Source: Gymnorhina tibicen (taxonomy: Eukaryota; Chordata; Aves; Passeriformes; Artamidae). Taken from it: 64,000 nucleotides of DNA. Made by a program: the position numbers and the translations under genes. Where the stretch lies: contig VXAZ01000607.1 in the NCBI GenBank assembly GCA_013399875.1, positions 248,001 through 312,000 of the forward strand. The letters run 5' to 3'. The notes under the pieces were generated by a model. It did not search any database. It was given only the letters and a program-made list of their open reading frames with translations, and had not been told where the DNA came from. The first letter of the stretch is position 1; each line of letters opens with the position of its first letter. Positions 13,384 through 26,100 of this stretch are shown in pieces.

Positions 13384-13700
13384 GTCACAGAATCACAGAG
13401 TGGTCTGGGTTGGTAGGTACTTTAAAGACCACCTCATTCCAACCCCCTGCCATAGGCAGGGACACCTTCCACTAGACCAGGTTGCTCAGAGCCCCACCCA
13501 ACCTGGCCTTGAACGCCTCCAGCGATGGGGCATCCACAATTTCCCTGAGTAACCTGTTACAGTGCCTAAGCACCCTCAGTGAAGATTTTTTTCCTAATAT
13601 GTAATCCAAACCTACTCCCTTTCAATTTGAACCCATTCCCCGTTGTTCATATAAAATATTACAATATTGTCTTTGAGAACATTAAAAGTCTCCCTGGGGA
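13384..13700 (-). mobile_element. CR1 LINE, 3'-end fragment, antisense
   Basis: Read on the plus strand it begins with the CR1 3' end (CACAGAATCACAGAG), then CCAACCCCCTGCCATAGGCA, GGGACACCTTCCACTAGACC, AGGTTGCTC and CCTGGCCTTGAACGCCTCCA. Past about 13640 it becomes too divergent to place exactly; AAAGTCTCCCTGGGG near 13685 may be its 5' limit. It fills most of the gap between RBM7 and REXO2. Confidence 0.9.
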
Positions 13701-13724
13701 AAGCCCCTGGGTGAACCCCCTCCT

Positions 13725-14180
13725 TTGAAGCGGGGGGAGCGCAGCTCCTCCGTGGGACCGGTGACGGGAGGAGCACCCCGGACTACTCCGGACTACATCT
13801 CCCAGCAGCCCTTGCGGCGCGTCCGCCCCATGGAGCGCGGGGGGCGGCGGGGGGCGCGGGGAAGGACCGGACGGGACGGGGGGCGCGGGCCCCCGGGCGC
13901 GCTGACGCTGCCGCTCGCCCCTGGCAGATGACGGGCCTGGACGTGGAGAAGGACCAGATCTTGGAGATGGCGTGTCTGATCACCGACTGCGACCTCAACG
14001 TGCTGGCCGAGGTGAGCGGGCCGGGCGGGACCCAGCGGGCAGCCCCGGCCGCAGCGGGACCGCGCCGCTTCCAGGGGATGCTGGAACAAAGTAACCCCGG
14101 GCGCTGCCCGGCCCCGGCCGCGCTGGGATCCGCTGCTCTGCACCGGGAGCGCGGGAGTGGCACCGGAGCGCGGGGACCTG
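13725..14180 (+). promoter_or_regulatory. REXO2 CpG-island promoter region
   Basis: A CG-dense stretch spans the ZNF143-type motif, an ATG at 13830 in a GC-only context (ATGGAGCGCGGGGGG), exon 2 and the start of intron 2. The first coding exon expected here is not found. The tracts of GGGGCGG and GGGGCGCGG at 13840-13890 are the kind of sequence that collapses in short-read assemblies. Confidence 0.6.
13792..13816 (+). promoter_or_regulatory. ZNF143/SBS-type core promoter motif
   Basis: ACTACATCTCCCAGCAGCC followed by CTTGCG matches the long ZNF143 (Staf) binding consensus common close to transcription start sites of housekeeping and mitochondrial-protein genes. It is 112 bases upstream of REXO2 exon 2, so it marks the probable REXO2 promoter. 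Confidence 0.65.
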
Positions 14181-17100
14181 CGTCACACTGCACTTGGTGT
14201 CTCCAGGCTGAAACTGCTCCGTGCTCTGCTTGTGCTTGGGACTAAACTTTTACATGCGTCTAAACTTTTTTTTCCATTACCTTTATGTTTTCCTCTCCCC
14301 GACAGGGCCCGAACCTGATTATCAACCAGCCCGACGAGCTGCTGGAGAGCATGTCCGAGTGGTGCAAGGAGCATCACGGGAAGGTAAAACCCTTCTCCGT
14401 CTTGGCTGCGATGAGAATGACGTGTAATTCTGAGCGATCAGCTGCAGTACGGCCGCCTAAGCAGGGACAACTCCTCTGCTGAGCAGTTTGCAGTCAGACA
14501 GAGGGGCTGAAAGATAGGAGACAGTATCTGTCTTATTTTGTATTGAGGAGCCTATGTGGAATGTTTTGCCCAGGGTCTCACAAGTCATCTGCAGCACAGT
14601 TCAAACTGCACTCGGGGATCTTTAGCCTTCGGCTTCCAGCTTGCCTGAAGCAGCCTGTGCTTTGCAGCCTGGTTTCTGATAAGTTGGAATAGTGCTGGAA
14701 GCTGCTTCCTGGTTTGAGAGAGGGAAGCATCAGCACAGCCCAGCAGCAGTGAGGCTCCCCTGAGAGGGCTGGAGTAGGCAGGGGGGGCCAGAACGGGATC
14801 TGTTGCTCAGGGATGTGCCACTGGCTCGCATCTCCCAAGGCGGAGGCTCAGCCTCCTTCTCCCAGTGTGAGGTTGGGAATTTGGGTTTGGTTCCTTGGTC
14901 CTCTCAAAGAGCTGCTGGCCACCTCCTGCCTCTGTGGGAGCCCTGGTGTAGGCTGGGTTGGGTGGGCTCCTCTGACAGCTCCACCTGCTGAAGTCTTGCA
15001 TAAAATAATTCAAAATAGTTCCAGTGGAGAAGGGGAAGGTGAATCTTGAATGCCTGAGTAAGACCAGGTGCAGGATTGGTGCAAAACAGTCCAGAGCCAG
15101 TGAAATGCAGATTTCTTCCTGTAGATTCTGATGCACGTGGGATTAAACAGACCTGTAAGCACCGGGCCTTTGCCTGTCCCCTCAGTGCTGTGAGCCTCGT
15201 GGATTTTTTAACTGAAAGCTTCACTTTTGCAGCATGAGATTATTTTTAGTTCTTTGGGCCACCAAAGAAAGGTTCCTCCTTGCCAGCAGCAAGAGAGCAA
15301 ATGAATTTTCCAGTCCCTGATGATGAATTGAAATTCAAGTTAGTTTTCAATTAAGGGCTGAAGTTTTAAGATACCCATAACCCCCCCTCCTCCCCCTTCG
15401 GCGTCTTGCTCTCCCTGGGAAGAATTAGCAAGAGTTTGGGAAATGAATATTAATTTACTAGGATGGGTGCTTCTCCCTGCTCCAGTCGAGGATTCCAGCT
15501 CGGCTTCAGCTCGGGAGTGAATTGGAGATGGTAGCATGCGTCCTTGCTGCTCCTGAGGAGCTACTTATTTTTAATTGACTAAGAGAAGAGAAGCAATTAG
15601 AATATAGATGAAAATGCTGCCACATAATGAATTTTTTAACCACCACTTGGATCTGTCAAGTAGATTTTTGCGGCACAGTCGTGGAAATATATAGCGTAGC
15701 CAGATGGAAATAAATCACTGAGAACACTTGGAGAGGATTTGACATTTAACTGTTGAAAAAAAAGAAGGGAGGAACTTGTCTGATTTATAGGAATCTTGAT
15801 AAACCCTGAAGGCAGGATCCTGTTTATTTGTGTTCACTGGTACCTGCTGCTCCCTGCTGGGGAGGCGAGTGCCTCTCCTGAAACAGGGATATAAAGGGAT
15901 GTAATGCTCTCCTGGCCCAAGGATGTGCAGGTGGATAAACAACACCTCACGCCTTGGTAACTGAGAAGAACTCTGAGCAAAGAAATCAAAAAAAGGGAAA
16001 GAAAAAGCCCCAAACCCCACAGGAAGGTCAGTGCTGCCAGGACTATTTACCTGCCTTGGTGTTAACTTCCCTGGGGAGAGTAAAGGCTGGGGGTGCCCCA
16101 GAGAACTGAGATGCAGAGTTCAGGAGGTACCTGGGGAACAAACAGCACTCAAAGGGTTGACCTTTCACTGCAGAGTTAAACATTTACTTGAGAACTGGAG
16201 CATTCCTGGCAGTGTCTGTGACAGAGGGTTCCTGATTTATGACTTGGCTCTTTTTTTGCAGTCTGGCCTTACTAAGGCTGTGAAGGAGAGTAAAATCTCG
16301 CTGCAGCAGGCAGAGTACGAGTTCCTGTCCTTCGTGCGGCAGCAGACACCCCCGGGGCTCTGTCCTCTCGCAGGTGAAGCATCTTCTTTCTTAACTACAG
16401 CAACATCATCCATCCCGCACTCCCGGCGGGATGCAAACACCCACTGGCCCCTGTGGCAGGGATGTGTTCCTCTTCTATGCTGGGTATCCAACCAAAGGCC
16501 AAATAAGGATCTTCCAGGTGTCCTGCTACCCAGAACTGCTTTCAGAATGTTCATATATGATCTTGGGACAGGTGCTGAGTGAAATTAATACCAATGGCCA
16601 TTTTCACTTGGCAAAAAACCCAGTGTTGGCATAATTCTTTGATATTTTTCTGTGTGACACAAATTGTGGGAGTAGTAACTGAGGAATTACTAGAGGTATT
16701 AATATTATAAACCCTGTGTGATCTGATCCTGCAATGAAAATCTGACAAAACTTTACAATCATATTTGCTAGAAAATGGGATAAATGAATGGTTTTTCTTC
16801 CCCTGTGATCTCTCCCAGCTTGCTCCGCCTGCTGCTCGTTTCCATGTCGCTCTGTACTGTCTTTGAAGAAACATCTTGTTTTGTGTCTTTGTAGGTAACT
16901 CTGTTCATGCAGATAAGAAATTCCTTGACAAATACATGCCGCAGTTCATGAGGCACCTTCATTACAGGATCATTGATGTGAGCACTGTCAAGGAACTTTG
17001 CAGGTAAATGTTCCCCCAATTAAGTGGTGTGAAAGACACCCCGGGGACACCCATTCATGGTGCTGGGGCTGGTGGTGCAGATCACAGCAGGGGGACTCGC

Positions 17101-18336
17101 AGGGCTGGGGCTTCTCTGGGTGTCAGTGGAACCAACGTTTCTTCACCAAGTGTAAGAAACCTGCAGCAGCCACCAGACGTGGTTTTGAATCCCAGTTTTC
17201 TTTTTAAGTGGCAGTTTTTCTGCTCACAGGCGCTGGTATCCAGAGGAATACGAGTTTGCACCAAAGAAGGCGGCTTCTCACAGGTGAGCTTTGTGCTTCT
17301 GTCTCTGCCAGGGGACAGGGCAGGGCTTGTCCTGCAGGGAACTCTGCTCTTCCTGAGCAGGATATGGGGCTCCCTGTGAATTCCAGCATCCTGTGTCTGA
17401 TGTTAAGTGGAGACTGTGTGCTTCTGCACCCTGTCAGATGTTTGTATTCTCCTGTCCAAAGCCTAGATAGTGTAGGGAAAGGGATTATTAAAATCCAGAG
17501 AACCAGAAGTTTCCTCAGCCCTTCTGATTCACTCTGCTCTTCGAGGTGCATGTTTGTTGACCATGCAAACAATCACTTAATCGGGGTTATCTGCCCTTTT
17601 TCTGGGCAGAGTTGGTCACAGAAACACGAAATTGGAGAACTGTGAATGGGGGGTGAGAGTCCTGCTCCTGCCTATTTCCTGAGCTTGGAATGTGCCAGAG
17701 AGGTAGTGGGAAGGAGCCAGGGGACCTCTGTGGCTCCGCTCTGATGTGACCGCGCTGGGCAGGAGGGAGGCTCTGGTACAGACAGAAGGAGGAGGGCTGG
17801 CTGTCGCAGAGGTCCTGGCAAAGTCATGGTTGATGTGCTTCTGCATGGAGCTGAGCCCTGAGCAGGCCCTGGCTGGAGCAGAGGGCAGGTCTCTGGAGCG
17901 CTCGTCTCTTCCCTTGGATCAAATTGTTTTTAACAGCCAGCGCTGCAGACCCTGTTGGTTTCCAGCAGCTCTGTGTCCCACCGTGACATAAACTAATAAG
18001 CTGTGTGTTGCTCCCTGGCATGTTGGCACTGCTGGACTTTTACCGCTTCCCTGAGACAATGAGGGTTATTTTCATTTCTGACAGATGCAGATTTCATGTG
18101 CATCAGTTTGGTTTCCTGCAGCCTGGAAGTTTTCAGTGGCATTAGGATCTGGGCGTAGCTGGAGATGTACCCAGGCACTTTGAAACCCTCCTTAATTCTC
18201 TTTCAGAGCACTTGATGACATCAGGGAAAGCATCAAAGAACTCCAGTTCTACAGAGACCACATCTTCAAGAGGAAAACGGATGAGAAGAAAAGGAAACTG
18301 ATTGAGAACGGGGAAAGCGATAAAGCTGCCAGCTGA
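13928..18336 (+). CDS. REXO2: Oligoribonuclease REXO2, exons 2-7 (first exon not found)
   Basis: REXO2 is a DEDDh 3'-5' exonuclease that degrades di- to pentanucleotide RNA in mitochondria and cytosol. Coding exons are 13928-14011, 14306-14383, 16262-16373, 16895-17003, 17230-17283 and 18207-18336, all with GT-AG borders and a continuous frame. They give 188 residues from [10 protein letters not shown] to SDKAAS-stop, exactly the length of human residues 50-237. Visible catalytic residues are the Exo II Asp in NSVHADKKF (human D147) and the Exo III His and Asp in SHRALDD (human H194 and D199). Not visible are human M1-E49, which include the mitochondrial leader and the Exo I pair D47/E49 in VWVDLE. 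The ATG at 13928 is the first codon of exon 2, preceded by a good acceptor (CCCCTGGCAG), and is not taken as the true start. Intron 3 (1.9 kb) is the largest. Confidence 0.93.
15540..15760. other. AT-rich block inside REXO2 intron 3
   Basis: This is a non-repetitive AT-rich stretch with TTTTTAATTGACT, GAAGCAATTAGAAT and CATAATGAATTTT, unlike the GC-richer intron around it. It could be an intronic regulatory element; no alignment was available. Confidence 0.25.
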
Positions 18337-18635
18337 TTTCCCCTCCCACCGCGCCAGCCTGTAGCACACACTAGATGCGTCTCCTGGTTCTTTTATGTTT
18401 GCCCGTCTCTTGGGAAGCTGCACCCTGGGTTACCTTGTTTCTTACCAGCTGTTCAATGCAGACAGAAGCCTGAGTTGCTGCTGCTTTTCACTTTGAGCGG
18501 GGAATCGGCACACTGGGCCTCAGCAGCGCCCGGGTTCGGATGGTGTAGGTGAAACACGCTGTTTGATACTCCTTACACCTGGTTTTAGGTGCAGTCTTTC
18601 ATGACACAATAAAACAGTTCAGTTGAAAGATGGTG
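18337..18635 (+). other. REXO2 3' UTR with AATAAA
   Basis: The 3' UTR follows the TGA at 18334-18336. AATAAA at 18608-18613 is followed about 20 bases on by a GT-rich run (GATGGTGGTTTTGG), a standard cleavage context. The predicted 3' UTR is roughly 290 bases. Confidence 0.7.
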
Positions 18636-18769
18636 GTTTTGGACAGCCTTTCTTTGGTGCTCGCCACGCTGCCAGGTGAACCGCTGTTCCTGGCCTCCCC
18701 GGGGCTGTCCGGGAGCGGGAGCTGCCAGCCCATAAACCAGAGGGTGTAATGGAGCGCGGGGTGTGCGGC

Positions 18770-18960
18770 TCCCAGGCATGTTTTTATTATGGGCATTAAT
18801 AATAATGGCCATCCAGGGCTTCTCAGTCTCGCTGATTGTTGGAACACCTGCTCTGCCAACCCTAGGAATGATTGTTATTGCAGAGAGGCCGTTAAAATGG
18901 TTAATGGGGCAAATAAATGAGTCTGTGAAATGTCTCTCTCCTCTGTCACCAACTCCCAGG
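18770..18960. other. Candidate conserved non-coding block just past REXO2
   Basis: A sharply AT-rich, non-repetitive segment (TTTTTATTATGGGC, ATTAATAATAATGG, GTTAAAATGGTTAATGGG) starts about 140 bases beyond the REXO2 poly(A) site. It contains several TAAT cores. A regulatory role is inferred from composition. Confidence 0.3.
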
Positions 18961-20051
18961 TAAGTCAGCAATTCCAGCGAGGTTTGTTTTCTGTGTGGGC
19001 AGGCTTGAAGCAGGGCAGAGCTGAGGGACATCCCTGCACAGGGTCATACTCCACAGCCAGCACCTGCAGAGATGCCTGGATGCATCCCTATAGGACTGCT
19101 GGCCCCCACCCGCTGGGGCCCTGGGACGGCACCGTGTTGGAGCCAAGGACACACAGTTCACCCTTGTCCCAGAAGCTCCCCAGACCCACATCACGGCCAC
19201 GTGCCAGCAGAATCCACTTTGACTTTCATTTCCATGTTAGTTTTCTCTCCTTCGACTTCTTCTTTCTGACCTACTTCTCCTGCTTTTCATATTTTATTCC
19301 TTGTTAAGATGCTTTTGTTTTTCTCAAAACGTTTTTTAAGGAAAATATGCCACCCGTGTTTATAAATTTTTAAATATTGTTTATTCTTGCTTCTGAAGTA
19401 ACGTTGCCGTATGGAGGATTTTTCTCTCATTTCCCTGTGTTATGCAATAGCATTCCTGGTTTTCTGTGCTGGCATCATTTGAGGTTCCAGTTTAGTACAA
19501 GTTTGTCGTGCACTTGGCAGAGCACAGATAAACCCCACCAAAGTGGGTATTATTTTGGTCTGGAAACAAAGCTCCCTCCTGCAGCAGGGGCAGGAGAGAG
19601 GGAATGGGCAAGGACCCCCTGGCTTCACACTATTCCCTTCTGTAGGAGCACTTGCACCAGTTGTTTCCATGCTCTGAAAGCTCCATCACCATCACACAAT
19701 CACAGAGGTTCCAGATACAGGGATGCAAATTACTGTGGGTTTGGATGTGGCTTTCCCCAGGGAGACTTTTAATGTTCTCAAGAAAAAAAAATTCCTCAAA
19801 GGCAAATACAGAGTGTGCCTGGGAGCCCTTGGCTTCACCCCTTAACGCCTGTCGAAACCTCTTGGCTCAAGGTGGTTAACAGCACATTAAACCTGTAACT
19901 GCACAAGGAGTTTGTGTTCCCGTTCTCACTGTCCGGGAGTCCCCACAGCTCCAGCCGCTGCCCGGATGGAGAGTTTCCCATATGGAAACTCCTTCCGGAC
20001 ATGAGCCATTTGAGCCTCCCACCATGGCAAAAAGAGAAACCAGTTATCTCC

Positions 20052-20154
20052 AGTTATCCCTCCCTCCCTCCTTCTTTTCTCTGCCCTTCCCTGCACCTCT
20101 CGTTCTCTCCATCCATCCATCCATCCATCCATCCATCCATCCATCCATCCATCC
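20052..20154 (+). repeat. Polypyrimidine tract followed by (ATCC)n microsatellite
   Basis: 20052-20108 is nearly pure C/T, broken by a few purines. From 20111 to 20154 there are eleven perfect ATCC units. The open frames through it (Ile-His-Pro-Ser repeats on the plus strand, Trp-Met-Asp-Gly on the minus strand) are repeat artefacts. Confidence 0.95.
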
Positions 20155-23100
20155 GCACTGCACTATTTGGGTGCAAACCACAGAAATCAGGAAAAATATC
20201 AGCTCATGCTACACTTTTGCCCAGCTTCAGTGCGATCTGCTCCCATTCTCATTTTTTAGAGAAATCCTTCTGCTCCCAGGCACAGCTTCTGGCTCCACTG
20301 CAATGGTCCAGAAGAACTTCTGCCCTCTGGCAGCTGTGGCATGGACATAACATCAACCTTATGAAGGCAGGGGATGAAACAGTGACCCTCAAGACACATT
20401 CCCCCCCAGTTTGTTCGGGCCGAGCTGGATGCTTGGAGATGGCAGGGATGTGTTGGGGACACTGCACAGCCCACGCTGGCACCGCTGCCAGTGCTGCCCA
20501 CTGGCCTTGGGAGCTTCTGGGTGCAGCTGCATCAGCTCAAGGTCGGCTGCAGAGAGCCTGGAATAGAAAACCTTCAGACATGATTTTTGTCTCTTTTTTT
20601 TCCTCCCACTGCCGCTGATGATACCCTTTTACTGGAATAACTCTCTCCTGCTGACAGATAAGCTTTTAGGGTAGTGAAATCTCTGTGACACTTTAAGTGC
20701 CCTAAATGACAAAACAAGGACGTGCAAGATTACCCCGCGACTACTCCGTAAAACACAACTTGTCAGGAAGTTGCCACAGCCGCCCAGGCCCCATGAGGAC
20801 GGGGCACCCCCATCCGTCCCAGGACTGTCCTTCCAGCAGGAGAGCAAGCAGGATAGCGTGGGCAGAGGGAAGAGAGGGAAAGGGGCAAAACAGCGGTCAG
20901 CGTGAGGAAGAGCCTCCCAAGCCATGGGGACGGAGGGTCCCTCTGGAATCAGGGACCTGTCTCTCTGCCGCCTCCCCACTGATGGATGGGATCCAAATGG
21001 CCATAAATTGCCGGGTGCTGCAGCAATGTTTTATCCCCGTGCCGGAGGAGCCGCCGGCAGCGGCGCGGTGCCGCGTGCGGGGCACGGGCTGTCAGTCAAG
21101 TGCCAAGCGGCGCGGGGAGGGAGAGGTGGCAGTCGGTGAGATCCATTCCCCGGCACTAACGCCAGCGGGGAGAGGAGCATAAATGGGTGTGATAATGGTG
21201 TGATAGGGCCTAGCAGACACCGCATTTTGGAAAAGTAAACAATTATCTGGCGAGTCAAGTGGCACCTACTGACCCCTCAGCTCTGGGCACTGAGGGCAGG
21301 TCACAGGGTGCAAATCCTTCTGCTTCCCTAAGACCAGGCTTTGTTGTTTATCCTCAAAATCCCCTTTCCTGGGAAGTCTGGGGGGAACTCTGTTCTGAAA
21401 AACCATGCAGCCTGTGTGAGGGCACAGCCAGGGAAGATGCCCTGCACCTTCCCCAGACAAAGTCCTTTCCTGCACTGCACTTGCAAGGGAATAAAATCAG
21501 TGTCTGCTCCTGACCCAACAGACAAGACCGGAGGGAGGATCACGCTCTCCAAACTTTGCAGAAGGGAAATGAAGCGCAGAGAGATGAAGTGACCTCCTTA
21601 AGGTCGCATGGGGAATTTGTAGCAGAGCCAAGAACTGAGCTGAGATCTCCAGGGTCCTCATCTACTTCTTCCACTGTAAGATATTCCTTCCGCTTTCCCT
21701 CCAGCCAAGTTAAAAATAAAACTGAATTTCGTGTCCCTTTGGCAGCGACGTGACTCCAGTGCAGCAGTCTGGTCCATGAGCTGCCAGGGCCGCAGCACTG
21801 AAAGGACCTGCCTGGTTCTCTGCAGTGCCCAGACTTTGGGGGGATTGCTGCATGCATGGGTATGCATTAACGTGCATATATCAGTTATGTGGCACTTTCT
21901 GCCTCATAATTAAATGGAACCTCTTCATAGGCCCCTTTGAAGCAAATCTCTGTTGGTTCAGAGAAACTTTCATCGCCAGCCAGCGCTCTGCAGTGTTTGT
22001 TGTCGTTGTTCCCGCCAGTCAGAATAAAACTCCTGATAACGACAGGGAAGGCGGCTCTGGATTCCCGGTGCCATCACACATGCAAAGCCCAGACCTTTCT
22101 TGGAGGGGAAGTGCCTGTAGCGGTATCTGCAGTACGCCCTCAGCCATGCCCCAAGGGCTGGGCAGCAGCGTGAAAGGCTCCCCTGCTGTCCTTACTGTTG
22201 ACTCTGGACGTTTGTATCCCCTCAACATCCCCACGAGTCCTCCAACCTGTTGCATGCTTCCATTTTCTGTGCTCTGCTCACCAACTCCCCTGACAGGAGC
22301 TGCCTTTTTTAGCAGGGAGGCCCAGGGGCTGTGGGACGTTCCCTGCCAGGTGTATCTGCGATGCCCTTGCCTTTCCCTGTGCAAGTTTTGACACTCAAAC
22401 AGCCACTTGTGAACAGCCCGAGAAACACCACCCAAGCCGTTCTTCTGAGCTGCCATTCCCTGATGGCATCGCTGCTGTTGCTGCAGTTGGTCTTGTGGTG
22501 TCTCCCAAACACAGGGAGCTGCGGAGCTGAGAGCAGAGGCAGCGGGAGGAGAAGAGGCTCCAGAAGGGAGCAGGCGATGGAGCCAGGGCCAGAGTGGGAA
22601 TGCTGCACAGAGCCCATGGGTTTCCCATGGGTGGCTGTTTTTTGACTGCTCCTGCAGTCAAAGGAAGGTCTGAATGGTACAGGCGGCCTTCCTAGACATA
22701 ATCCCTTGTTTCCATGGGGAAGAAGAGTTTCCTGCAGGAATTAGATTGTTTTGTTCTTTGTTTCCAGAGGGGACAAGGAGGGAGAAGCCGTGGCTGAATC
22801 CCCCTGTAGGTATCTGCACAAGCCCAGGACCCATGGCACGTGTCAGCACAGAGGGCAGGAGTCCCCCCTCTCCGAGTCCCCTGCGATCCGTGTCACACGC
22901 TTGGTGTTGTCACTCCTGCCTTCTCCCCCACCTGGGGTCCGTGTCCAAGGCAGCAGTGCAGTTTGGGATGAAGTTTTTGGTCTGTGAGCCTCTGCAGAGG
23001 ACAGGCTGACCGGGCCCGGGTGGAAGGTACCAGCTGAGGAGCAAGCCCACAGCTCCGCAGATAATCCCCTTCCCACCTCAGGCTCACAAGCACCCACCCA

Positions 23101-26100
23101 GTCGAATGCCGCAGGCGGCTCGTACAAGATCCGAGTCAGTCTGTGATCATCGGAGCAGATAAATTAGGGATAATCAAATCCCCCCTCCAGAACAAATGGG
23201 GGTAAGTACAGGAAACGAGGGGAACGCATTCCTGGAGCGAACGGCTGCGTGGCTCCCACCAGGAGCTGGATGCACCCAGGCACGGTCGGCACCGCGGGGA
23301 AGGGATCCTGCTCGGCGCGGTTCTGACCACGCCGTGTCCCGGCTCGCTGTAATGGATCAGCTTTCACGTCAGGCAGCAAAAGTGAGAACAATACGTTCTG
23401 GGACAATTATTTCCCTTTCCAGAGGGACACAGTGACTTGTCTTGGGGTCTTTTCTGTGTCCTCTGCTGTGTGCTCTAATTGCCCCGAGATGCTCTACCTG
23501 GAGAGAGCCTTAATACATAATTATATACCATTAGCAATGAGAATAACATGACAACTGCTTTGGATAGTCATGGAGAGCACTGTTCCTGCCAGTCTCCTAG
23601 CTACCACAGCACACACGTACTGGGCTCAATTTGTACAAGAGGGCATTTTGGAAGAATTATCTGAAGCCGGAAATAAGAACAGCAGACACAGTCCTGGTTT
23701 CATGGGACTCAGATGGAAACCAACAGGGAAATTCACTGCAAAGGCAAATCAACTAGTAGGATTTTTAATTTTTTAAACCCACCCTAATTAAGAGCAGAGG
23801 TAGTGTAGCCCAAAGGAAGCCTTCAGAAGATTGCAGATGCTCTCTGCCTGGAGATCGTGTGATATCTGGTGTTGATTTAAAGACTCTGGGAAGCTGCACT
23901 GCCATCCCTAGGTAAACCGTTCCCATGTTTTATGACCATGCTGCTAAGAATTTGTCCCATATTTCTTGCCAGAATTTGTCTTACTTTCATTCCTAACCAC
24001 TAAGGATCATTTTGCCTTTCCCTGTCCCTCTGCCCAGCCACAAGCCATCAGGATTCCCCTCTCCCTGGGCAGGCGTGGCACTGTCAGCACACCTCATCCC
24101 CTTGCTTCTCTTCTTCCTGATTTCCAGAGCTGTGTATCCCCATTTTCTAGAAATCATCCTTACGAGTCCAGTGTGTAAACCCTCCTTAATCGCTGTGGGG
24201 ACATGCCCAAGTCTTTCTTCTAGAGCTGAAATTGTCTTTCTTGCCTGAAGCACGGCAGCAGCTCCTGGCTCCCATCTCACCCTCCCGCAGGACCCCCTGC
24301 TTTGTCCTCCCCACAGCAGGATGTTTTTAATCCATCACAACAGCAAGAAACATGCCATCACACTGCCTGGGCACATTAGGAGACTGCTGGAAGGACGGTC
24401 CCTGTTCACCACGGTGCTGCTAAGTGCTGCAGGCTGGGTGCTCCCTGCTGGGGAATGTGCCTCGGTGCTGGTGCTTCCCTCCAAGAACACAGGGCCCATG
24501 GCAGCGAGCGGCCCCCATCTCCTCCCTGCCCAGTGCGTGGTCCAGCCTGGCCCTCGTGCACTGCAGGATGTCACCCGCTCCCTCACGCTGCCCCGGCTTT
24601 TCCCCTTGACGTGTTTTTCAGCCTGAAGGACAGCACTGTCAACCTGTCCCTGGAGAATGAAGAAAAGCAAACAGGAACCTTCGGAGGTGCTCCGAGTGCC
24701 AAGGACAAGGCTGGCTGCTGCCAAGGTCACAGGCATGAGGATATTCATCTTCATTCCTCACCATCACCATACAGCCTTAGCCGGAGAGAATCGAGCCGCT
24801 TCCGGCTGCGCGTGTTTAAAGGATGAGGGAGCACAGGATGGTTCAAGAGGAGATTGCTTCATAAGACAATGGCTGAGCTGATAATGCCAGCTAAAGTCGG
24901 GCCACCGGGGACCTCTTACAATTTTAAGATCCAATCAACTTTAAAATATTACTGTCTCAGGCAGGCGACAAGTCTTGGAGCAGAAAACAAGTGATCCTGT
25001 TTTATTTACGGAGGAAAGGATGTTCTCCCTGTCCTCACCCATGTATTGAAATATTAATGGTGTTTGTCTGTGTAGCTGTGTTAACATCACATTTCCAGAG
25101 CTCAATCTATAAAAGCTCCAGTTAAAACACTTAATGCCATGATGCTGGCTGCCTGGGAGAAGCGGACAGCAGGGATGCAGAGGGCAGGGGCAGCAAGGAC
25201 ACGAAGAAATGCCTCAGGGACAGGCTGCAGTCAGAAGGGTCTGTATCTTAATCCCCCTCTCCTCCCAGTGAAACCTCTGACTCCATCGCCTTCCTGGTGG
25301 CCACATGTCACCGCTCTGGGGCGGCTCATCCAGCACCGGCAGATGCCCAGCCTTTTGAGGAGACCACAACCTTGGGTTAAAAACTCCGAAATTTTCAGGT
25401 GCATCTTGGCTCCTTCATCCCTCATAGCTGCCATCCTGCAATTACACAAATTCCTGCAAGGTTCAAGCCTCGCTTGCAGAAACTGAGCTTGGGAACAGCC
25501 CAACAGCAGCAGCCATGCTCTGGTGTGTGGGCCGGTCATGCTGCAGTCCTGCACACGCTCCCTACCTGTTGGGATGCCACAGAGAGCCTGGGAGCTCTTT
25601 GCAGCCAGTCCGTGCACTGGGTACCGCTGCTGCTGTCTGGGAAGCGCTTGCATGACACATCATCACTCTGCCTTAGCCTGTGGCCACAGTGGGACGGCAG
25701 CAGTGAGGACTGCATTATATATTTTATCATAAACACAAAAGCAACAGCTACCACAGATTCTTAATAAAAATGTGTCTCTGGCGCCCGTGCAGAGCACGAG
25801 TTAAACGCTGTGTAGCATCAAGCAATTTGCAGCGCCTGCACATGCGATCGTGCAAACGTCCCCAAAGTGCCCCATGGAAAAGTCAATAACATCAATAAAA
25901 TCAACAACAAATAAAAGCAGCCTGGCTCAGCAGCAAGCTCTGTTCACAGGGAACATCTCAGCGACCTTTTGAACAGGCTTAGTGTGAGAAGCATCCCCAC
26001 GTGCGGGAAGGACGGGCGCTCTCCTCCCCAAGAGCTCCTGCTGTGGCAAGTACCATCCAAGGACAGGAGCCACGTGCCTGCTCTCTGGACCACACCCACC

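Noticed and set aside
13725..13931. 68-codon frame with ATG at 13830 as REXO2 exon 1
   Set aside because: It is out of frame with exon 2, ends in a stop overlapping the MTGLD codons, and lacks VWVDLE. The ATG may be genuine, but the joined frame as given is not.
19914..20618. 234-codon plus-strand open frame
   Set aside because: It passes through the pyrimidine tract and (ATCC)n repeat, and its product has no recognisable domain.
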